Part shown: in pieces, positions 24,135 to 29,310 of the stretch
How the letters are laid out: every line of letters begins with the position of its first letter
Numbering within the stretch: position 1 is the first letter of the stretch
NCBI GenBank assembly: GCA_964512305.1
Contig: CAZEIW010000058.1
Coordinates: 1-29,310 of the forward strand
DNA: 29,310 nucleotides
Source: CAZEIW01 sp964512305
GTDB taxonomy: Bacteria; Pseudomonadota; Gammaproteobacteria; Burkholderiales; Burkholderiaceae_F
Direction of reading: 5' to 3'
Made by a program: the position numbers and the translations under genes
Notes under the pieces: model-generated
What the model saw: the letters and a program-made list of their open reading frames with translations, nothing else
What the model was told of the DNA's origin: nothing
The model's database searches: none

Positions 24135-24973
24135 AGGACGGCGACGACCGTTCGGGCGCACCGGTGGAACCGGGCGGCGCGAACTACGAGGCGTTGTACC
24201 GCCGTTTCGACTCGCCGCTGATGCGGCAGCTCAGGCGCGAGGCCTACGACAGGGACATCGGCCAGCATTCGTGGGTGGGCGCCGACGAGCTCGAACGCGG
24301 GATCGGCCAGCTCGGCCTCGGCCCAGCGGGCCGCCTGCTGGATCTCGGCTGCGGCCCCTGCGGTCCGCTGTGCTTCGTGCTCGGGCAGGCGCAATGCGGC
24401 GGTACCGGCACGGACATCAGCGCGGCGGCCCTTGCTGCCGGGCGTGCCCGCGCCGAATCGCTCGGGCTTGGCGACCGCGTCGCGCTGCTCGTGGCCGATC
24501 TCAACCGGGACCTGCCCTTTTCCGACGGCGCGTTCGACGCGGCGATGTCGCTCGACGTGATCGTCCACCTGCGCGACCGCCTCTCGTGGTTTCGCGAAGT
24601 GCGCCGCGTGCTGAAGCCGGGTGGCCGGCTCCTGTTCACCGACGCCGGCGTCGTCACCGGGGCCGTTTCGAGCGACGAGATCCGCCAGCGCGCCCTGCAC
24701 GGCGACACGTTCTTCGTTCCCGACGGTTTCAACGAACACCTGCTGGAGCGCGCCGGCCTCAGGGCCGTCGTCAGGGAGGACAGGACCGAGAGCCTGTTGA
24801 GGAACGCGGGCGGACGCCTGGCGGCGCGCCTCGCGCATCGGGCCGAGCTCGAGGAGGTCGAGGGAGGCGACGAATTCGAGCGGCAGCGGCGCTACCTGGA
24901 AGTCGTCGACGCGCTGGCACGGCGCGGAGCGATGTCGCGCTTTCTGTACGTGGCCGAATCGGCCCCGGCGTGA
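24131..24973 (+). CDS. Class I SAM-dependent methyltransferase
   Basis: The 280-residue protein has the Rossmann methyltransferase motifs in order: LLDLGCGPCGP (motif I, about 70-80), GTDISAAAL (acidic loop end), LLVADLNRDLPFSDGAFDAAMSLDVIVHL (motifs II-III) and VLKPGGRLLFTD. The N-terminal 60 residues (YEALYRRFDSPLMRQLRREAYDRDIGQHSW) resemble members that methylate small molecules, but the substrate is not evident. It starts by overlapping the preceding stop. The next gene is on the other strand 43 bases on. Confidence 0.88.
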   Translation: MKDGDDRSGAPVEPGGANYEALYRRFDSPLMRQLRREAYDRDIGQHSWVGADELERGIGQLGLGPAGRLLDLGCGPCGPLCFVLGQAQCGGTGTDISAAALAAGRARAESLGLGDRVALLVADLNRDLPFSDGAFDAAMSLDVIVHLRDRLSWFREVRRVLKPGGRLLFTDAGVVTGAVSSDEIRQRALHGDTFFVPDGFNEHLLERAGLRAVVREDRTESLLRNAGGRLAARLAHRAELEEVEGGDEFERQRRYLEVVDALARRGAMSRFLYVAESAPA

Positions 24974-25016
24974 AGTGGGGCTTCGGCGCCTGCATCAAGG
25001 ACGATAGCGACAAGCC

Positions 25017-25964
25017 TCAGGGAAGCTCGATCCGTCGCGGGAGGATGCGCGGCCACAGCAGGTTCAGCGCCAGCCCGCCGAGCACGAGCGCCGCCGCGCC
25101 GAGCTTCCAGGCGGGCAGGCTTTCACCGAGCCACCAGCTCGATGCCGTGATGCCGAACACGGGCACGAGAAGCGCCATCGGCGAGACTGCGGCCGCGGGA
25201 TAGCGGGTCAGCAGCCAGCCCCAGGCGGCGAAGCCGAACAGCGAATTGCCGGCCGACTGCCAGAGCACTTCGGCCCAGGTGGCTGCATCGGCCTGTCGCA
25301 GCCCCGCTTCGATCGCCGGCCAGCCTTCGATCCACAGCGACAGGGCGAACAGCGGCGGCGCGGCGAACATGCTCGACCAGACGACATAGGACACCATGTT
25401 GACGTGCCCCGCGCGCATGCTGACGAGGTTGCCCGTGGCCCAGCACAGCGCTGCCGCCAGCACCATCAGCAGCCCTTTGACGGTCGTCGTGCCCTCTGCA
25501 TGCGCCCCGATCACCACGATGCCGGCGACGGCGAGCGCCAGGGCGAGGCCCTGGTACGGCCGCACGCGCTGGCCGGCGATGGCGATCGACAGCCCGATCG
25601 TGAAGAACACCTGCGTCTGGATGACGAGCGACGCCATCCCGGGCGAGATGTCGGCGCGCATCGCGAGGTAAAGCAGTCCGAACTGCCCGACGCCGATGAG
25701 CGCACCGTAGGCGACGAGGTTGACCCAGGATACGGGCGGCCGGGACAGCACGAACACCGCCGGCACCAGTGCGAACGCGAAGCGCAGAGCGCCGAAGAAG
25801 AGCGGCGGCAGGTGGGCGAGGGCGAGCTTGATGACGACGAAGTTGCTGCCCCAGATGGCAACCACGAGCAGCGCCAGCAGGAAGTGGCGCAGCGGCAAGG
25901 ACGCAGGATTCAAGCCTCGGTTTCCCCGCCGGCCGGCCCGCGGCGGCGCGGCGCACTCTAGCAC
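25017..25964 (-). CDS. EamA/DMT-family transporter
   Basis: This is a drug/metabolite-type exporter of the EamA family: ten hydrophobic segments in two homologous halves. The first half starts HFLLALLVVAIWGSNFVVIKLAL, and the second starts VKGLLMVLAAALCWATGNLVSMRAG. These W-x-x-x-F/N patterns open each EamA repeat. The closing segment, FGITASSWWLGESLPAWKLGAAALVLGGLALNL, is also typical. The frame is open from a GTG at 25964 (315 residues), but those first 17 residues are Arg/Gly-rich; a TTG at 25913, behind GAGG, is an alternative start. The substrate is unknown; relatives export amino acids or metabolites. Confidence 0.93.
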   Translation of the reverse strand: MLECAAPPRAGRRGNRGLNPASLPLRHFLLALLVVAIWGSNFVVIKLALAHLPPLFFGALRFAFALVPAVFVLSRPPVSWVNLVAYGALIGVGQFGLLYLAMRADISPGMASLVIQTQVFFTIGLSIAIAGQRVRPYQGLALALAVAGIVVIGAHAEGTTTVKGLLMVLAAALCWATGNLVSMRAGHVNMVSYVVWSSMFAAPPLFALSLWIEGWPAIEAGLRQADAATWAEVLWQSAGNSLFGFAAWGWLLTRYPAAAVSPMALLVPVFGITASSWWLGESLPAWKLGAAALVLGGLALNLLWPRILPRRIELP

Positions 25965-26124
25965 GCCGATGCCCTGGTCATGCTAGTCGCCGCCCCGGCT
26001 GTCCAACTAGGGCGCCGCGATGTCCATGATTCGAGGAAACGTCAATAATGGGCGCCCGTCGAGGGACCGTTGCGGGCCGTTCCGCCGGTGCTCCTCGCCG
26101 CCCCAGAATCGATCGGAGCCGGTC

Positions 26125-27258
26125 ATGCATATCCGCGATCTTGTTCCCGTCTGCGTCGCAGTGCTGTCGCTCGCCGGTGCCGCGCGCGGCGAGGAATCGG
26201 ATGCCTCCGGCCCCGCGGCCAGGATCGCCGATTTCGTGCAAGTCGACGACCGGTTCATGGCCGGCAGCTACGTTCGCGTCGCCGGCCCCGTGGCCGGCGA
26301 CCTGATCGCGGCGGGCGGCGGCGTCGATGTCGACGCCGCCGTGAACTCGGACGCGATCGTGGCGGGGGGCACGCTGCGTGTGGCCGGTTCGGTCGGCGGC
26401 TCGGTCTACGCGTGTGGCGGGCACGTGACGGTCGACGGCACGGTCGGCCGCAACGCGCGTGTCTGCGGCGGCCGCGTCGAGATCGGCCCGAAGGCCGACA
26501 TCGCGGGCGGCGTCAGCATCGCCGGCGGCGAGGTTCAGCTGGAAGGAGCGGTCAAGCGTTATGTGCAGATCGCAGGCGGCCACGTGCGGATCGACGGCAC
26601 GGTGGGCGGCGACGTCGTCGTCACGTCCGGTTCCATCGAACTCGGTCCCAACGCCCGCATCGGCGGCAAGCTGCGCTACCGGAGCCGCGAAGAGCTTCAG
26701 CGCGACCCGGCCGCGCAGGTGGCCGGCGGCGTCGAGCGGGCCGGGAAGAGCGCCCAGGCGATCGCCCACGCGGAGCGGCGCGTGCACCGCGCGGCCGGTT
26801 TCGTCTGGACCGTGGGCCTGATCGTGGCGGCCGCGGTGCTCGTGGCCGCGCTGCCGGGCTTCACGACGCGCGTCGCCGCGACGCTGCGCTCGCGCGCCGC
26901 GATGAGCCTGCTGATCGGCTTCATCGCCCTGGTGTGCATCCCCGTGCTGGCCATCGTGCTGTTCGTCACGCTGGTCGGCATTCCGCTGGCGCTGCTGACG
27001 CTCGTGGCCTATGCCGCGCTGCTGCTGCTCGGCCATGTGGTGACGGGAATCGGTCTCGGCGACTGGGCGCTCGCGCGCTTTCGCGCCGGCGATGCCGCGC
27101 GCACCGGCTGGCGCATCGGTGCGGCGGTCGTAGCGCTGCTCGCGATCGCGATCCTGGCGCGGATCCCGTTTCTGGGCGGACTGGTGACGTTCCTCGTGCT
27201 GATCGCCGGCGTCGGCGCGCTGCTGATGCAGGCGCGGCGCCCGGCGGCGGCGGCCTGA
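26125..27258 (+). CDS. Bactofilin-like repeat protein with membrane C-terminus
   Basis: The 377-residue protein has a signal peptide (about 1-22), then from about residue 40 to 185 a run of short strands with GG-turns (VAGDLIAAGGGVDVDAAVNSDAIVAGG and further repeats), the pattern of polymer-forming beta-helix domains as in bactofilins. The second half has four to five membrane helices (from about 228) and a cytoplasmic-type end. The ATG follows GGAG by nine bases. Similar two-part proteins are common in proteobacteria and mostly uncharacterised; polymer formation outside the cytoplasm would differ from classical bactofilins. It precedes the helical protein by 15 bases. Confidence 0.85.
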   Translation: MHIRDLVPVCVAVLSLAGAARGEESDASGPAARIADFVQVDDRFMAGSYVRVAGPVAGDLIAAGGGVDVDAAVNSDAIVAGGTLRVAGSVGGSVYACGGHVTVDGTVGRNARVCGGRVEIGPKADIAGGVSIAGGEVQLEGAVKRYVQIAGGHVRIDGTVGGDVVVTSGSIELGPNARIGGKLRYRSREELQRDPAAQVAGGVERAGKSAQAIAHAERRVHRAAGFVWTVGLIVAAAVLVAALPGFTTRVAATLRSRAAMSLLIGFIALVCIPVLAIVLFVTLVGIPLALLTLVAYAALLLLGHVVTGIGLGDWALARFRAGDAARTGWRIGAAVVALLAIAILARIPFLGGLVTFLVLIAGVGALLMQARRPAAAA

Positions 27259-27273
27259 GGCGTACGGCTGAAG

Positions 27274-28146
27274 ATGGACTTCCCGACCTATCTCGACCGC
27301 GCCTGGGGCGACCACGCGAACGACCCCGCCGGGGTGGCCGCGCGGCTCAAGGAAGGACTGCCGCTGATCGCGAACGATGGCGACGTGGTCGGCCTCGCCA
27401 ACCTGGCGCACCACGTGCTCGGCGAGCATCTGGGCCGTTGGCTCGACGGGATCCTGTGGATGGAGCACCTGGCACTGCATCCGAAGTGCACGCCCGACGG
27501 CCCCGGCGGCGAAGCGGTGCGGCGATGTGCCGCGAGCCTGCTGCTCGCATCGGGTTCGGGCGATTCGCGCGCGACGCTCGGCCCGTCGGATTGGATCCGG
27601 GTCACCGCGATGGCCGCGGCGAGCCTCGCGAGCCGCGATGAGGAGCGCGCGCTGGTCTGGTTCCAGGAAGCGCTCGCGCAGGCCGACGAATCCGGGTTGG
27701 CCGCGACCGACCCGATGAACCGGGCGCTCGCGGTTACCGCGAACAATCTCGCCCTGGCCCTCGAAACCGCCCCGGGGCGCTCGGCGCGCCAGACCGAGCT
27801 GATGCTGCTCGCGGCACGCGCCGCGCGGCGCTACTGGGAGCGTGCAGGCACGTGGCTCGAGACCGAGCGCGCGGAATACCGCCTCGCGATGAGCTGGCTC
27901 GCCGCAGGAGACATTGCGAAGGCGCGCCATCATGCGCGGACCTGCATGCAGATCGTCACCGAGCACTGTGCCGGCGCGGTCGAGCGCTTCTTCGCGTGGG
28001 AAGTGTCGGGGCGCATCGAGCGAACGGCGGGCGATCGCGCGGCCTGCGACGCGGCGCTGGCGGCGATGGAGGCGATTCTTGCCGGGATCGACGACGCGGC
28101 CGATCGCGCGTGGTGCGAAGAGACCCTGACCGCATTGCGATCCTGA
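27274..28146 (+). CDS. Unrecognised helical repeat protein
   Basis: I do not recognise a named family. The 290-residue protein is almost wholly helical and rich in Ala, Arg and Glu, with TPR-like paired helices: RALVWFQEALAQADESGLAATDP at about 128-150, then NRALAVTANNLALALE and MLLAARAARRYWERAGTWLETERAEYRLAMSWLAAGDIAKARHHARTCMQI at about 175-225. There is no signal peptide or membrane helix. Such proteins usually serve as protein-binding scaffolds. The start ATG has no clear ribosome site, and the gene is 15 bases behind the bactofilin-like gene, so joint transcription is likely. Confidence 0.75.
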   Translation: MDFPTYLDRAWGDHANDPAGVAARLKEGLPLIANDGDVVGLANLAHHVLGEHLGRWLDGILWMEHLALHPKCTPDGPGGEAVRRCAASLLLASGSGDSRATLGPSDWIRVTAMAAASLASRDEERALVWFQEALAQADESGLAATDPMNRALAVTANNLALALETAPGRSARQTELMLLAARAARRYWERAGTWLETERAEYRLAMSWLAAGDIAKARHHARTCMQIVTEHCAGAVERFFAWEVSGRIERTAGDRAACDAALAAMEAILAGIDDAADRAWCEETLTALRS

Positions 28147-28258
28147 CCTGCAAGGTGAGGGCGCTTCGATGCCTCATGCAGCGCCCGCGCGGACAGACTT
28201 GCCCGGTCGCGCCGTGTCAGGCAATGTCGCGTTTCCACGATTCCCCGGGGAGCCGGCG

Positions 28259-28747
28259 ATGGAGCATGCGACGACCAGCGGCGGCGATTCCGCCGGCCGG
28301 GAGTGGTACTTCGAGGACTACATCGTCGGCGCCAGCCGCGAGATCGGCAGCGCCGAGATCGGCCAGGACGAGATCATCGAGTTCGCGCAGCGGTACGATC
28401 CGCAGCCGATCCACGTCGACCCGGTGTGGGCCGCGAGCGGCCCGTTCGGGGGAATCATCGCGAGCGGCTGGCTCACCGCGGCCGTCACGATGCGGATCCT
28501 GGTGCCGAACTTCCTGTCGGCCGCGACCAGCATCGCTTCGCCCGGCATCGACGAGTTGCGCTGGCACGCACCGGTGCGCCCCGGCGACCGGCTGCGCATC
28601 AAGGTTACGGTGATCGAGGCCAGGCGGTCGACGTCCAAGCCCGATCGCGGGCTGGTCCGCAGCCTGGTCGAGGTCGCCAACCAGCGCGGCGAGGCCGTGA
28701 TGAGCATGAAGGGCCTGAACATGGTCCGGTGCCGGACTCCGGGCTGA
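28259..28747 (+). CDS. MaoC-type dehydratase/hydratase
   Basis: MaoC-domain proteins hydrate trans-2-enoyl-CoA or related thioesters. The 162-residue protein is a single hot-dog domain with the catalytic Asp and His in FAQRYDPQPIHVD. The following GPFGGIIASGWLTAAVTMRIL is typical of the family, as is the closing RWHAPVRPGDRLRIKVTV. The ATG at 28259 follows GGGGAG by seven bases; an in-frame upstream ATG at 28169 would add 30 residues and lacks a site. The substrate is not evident from the neighbours. It converges with the ABM gene, 12 bases apart. Confidence 0.92.
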   Translation: MEHATTSGGDSAGREWYFEDYIVGASREIGSAEIGQDEIIEFAQRYDPQPIHVDPVWAASGPFGGIIASGWLTAAVTMRILVPNFLSAATSIASPGIDELRWHAPVRPGDRLRIKVTVIEARRSTSKPDRGLVRSLVEVANQRGEAVMSMKGLNMVRCRTPG

Positions 28748-28759
28748 GCCGCCGCATGG

Positions 28760-29098
28760 TCACGAAATGCCGGAATCGCCGGGCGCCTGCCCCCGGTCGG
28801 ACAGACCATAGTCTCGCACGATGGTCGCCACGCGCAGCCGATAGTCCTCGAAGACCTCGTGGCGGCCCTCCCGCTGTCCCTCGCGATGCAGCGCGTGCCT
28901 GCGCCAGGCCCGCACGGCGCTCTCGTCGCGCCACAGGGACAGGGACAGGAACTTCCCCTTCTGGGAGAGACTCTCGAAGCGCTCCACCGAGATGAAGCCG
29001 TCGATCGCTTCGACCTCGGCCTTGAGCTGCGCGGCGATCTCGAAGTATCGGTCCGCCTTGCCTTCCTTGGGAACGACCTCGAACAGGACGGCGATCAT
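28760..29098 (-). CDS. ABM-domain (antibiotic biosynthesis monooxygenase-like) protein
   Basis: The 112-residue protein has the ferredoxin-like ABM fold: MIAVLFEVVPKEGKADRYFEIAAQLKAEVEAIDGFISVERFES, then FLSLSLWRDESAVRAWRRH. Members include quinone or heme-type monooxygenases and many with unknown role. The last 25 residues are a polar tail. The ATG overlaps the stop of the NIPSNAP gene (ATGA), so the two small dimeric alpha-beta-barrel proteins are made together. A substrate cannot be assigned. Confidence 0.88.
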   Translation of the reverse strand: MIAVLFEVVPKEGKADRYFEIAAQLKAEVEAIDGFISVERFESLSQKGKFLSLSLWRDESAVRAWRRHALHREGQREGRHEVFEDYRLRVATIVRDYGLSDRGQAPGDSGIS

Positions 29099-29310
29099 GG
29101 CCGCGTCTGCGCCGAGTGTTGCTGGAACGTCTCGGGCACGACCTCCGTGAAGGTGCGCTGCTCGCGCACGATGAAGCGCTCGCGCTGCGCGAAGGCGAAA
29201 TTCGCGACGGCCTCGGGGTCGAGCTTCAGGCGCGTCCGGTACCTCTCGTAGTCGGCGAGGCTTTCGAACGCGATCAATCCCCAGGCCTCGAAGTTGCTGC
29301 CCTCGAACGG
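29095..29310 (-). CDS. NIPSNAP-family protein, C-terminal part (truncated by window edge)
   Basis: The reading frame is open to the right edge; 71 residues of the C-terminal part are visible. Its start lies outside. FEGSNFEAWGLIAFESLADYERYRTRLKLDPE and ERFIVREQRTFTEVV match the second half of NIPSNAP domains, another ferredoxin-like dimeric barrel fold related to ABM. NIPSNAP proteins have no agreed enzymatic role. The stop overlaps the ABM gene start. Family call is moderately firm given the partial sequence. Confidence 0.8.
   Translation of the reverse strand, partial: PFEGSNFEAWGLIAFESLADYERYRTRLKLDPEAVANFAFAQRERFIVREQRTFTEVVPETFQQHSAQTRP

Noticed and set aside
25978..27966. A 662-residue open frame on the minus strand opposite the bactofilin-like gene
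   Set aside because: It is a high-GC shadow frame. Its translation is rich in Arg, His, Asp and Gly with no motif, while the plus strand has a signal peptide, repeats and membrane helices.

Overview
The window is about 29 kb of very GC-rich, gene-dense DNA with short intergenic gaps and frequent ATGA, GTGA and TGATG stop/start overlaps. The left third carries the gene order fimV-truA-trpF-trpB-trpA-accD-folC-(SPOR protein)-cvpA-purF-metZ. That order is a hallmark of Betaproteobacteria, especially Burkholderiales and relatives, so the source is very probably a betaproteobacterial chromosome. I cannot name a genus. I see no tRNA, rRNA, CRISPR array, insertion sequence or phage gene.

Layout. 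(1) 1-10860, all on the plus strand: conserved housekeeping genes for polar pilus/cell-pole assembly (fimV end), tRNA pseudouridylation, the last steps of tryptophan synthesis, acetyl-CoA carboxylase beta subunit, folate polyglutamylation, a divisome-type SPOR protein, CvpA, the first step of purine synthesis, and direct sulfhydrylation to homocysteine. Short palindromic repeats of one family sit between fimV and truA and, as a mirrored pair, between accD and folC. A different inverted repeat lies in the folC-SPOR junction. (2) 10861-13539: an unrecognised small gene behind a structured upstream region, then a minus-strand pair made of a Cache-HAMP membrane sensor with no output domain and a small two-part protein. 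(3) 13540-16477: a complete TRAP transporter (dctP-dctQ-dctM). (4) 16490-17682, minus strand: folE with a single-domain BLUF blue-light sensor 5 bases downstream. (5) 17862-21315: cysQ, then the molybdate ABC transporter modABC. (6) 21341-23327, minus strand: an S41-family lipoprotein peptidase with a small lipoprotein directly behind it. (7) 23499-24973: YbjQ-family protein, small membrane protein and SAM methyltransferase in one tight run. (8) 25017-29310: EamA transporter, bactofilin-like membrane protein, repeat-type helical protein, MaoC-type hydratase, then an ABM-domain protein and a NIPSNAP-family protein that runs off the right edge.

How it fits together. The left block is a set of biosynthetic genes whose stops and starts touch, so translational coupling is likely. 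To the right of metZ the window is a series of short independent operons for sensing and import (TRAP substrate, molybdate, light, an unknown Cache ligand). Nothing here is clearly a new defence or mobile system. The parts least explained by known families are the output-less Cache-HAMP sensor with its partner gene, the folE-BLUF pair, the orphan 102-residue gene with helically phased repeats upstream, and the inverted repeat built into the start of the SPOR gene.
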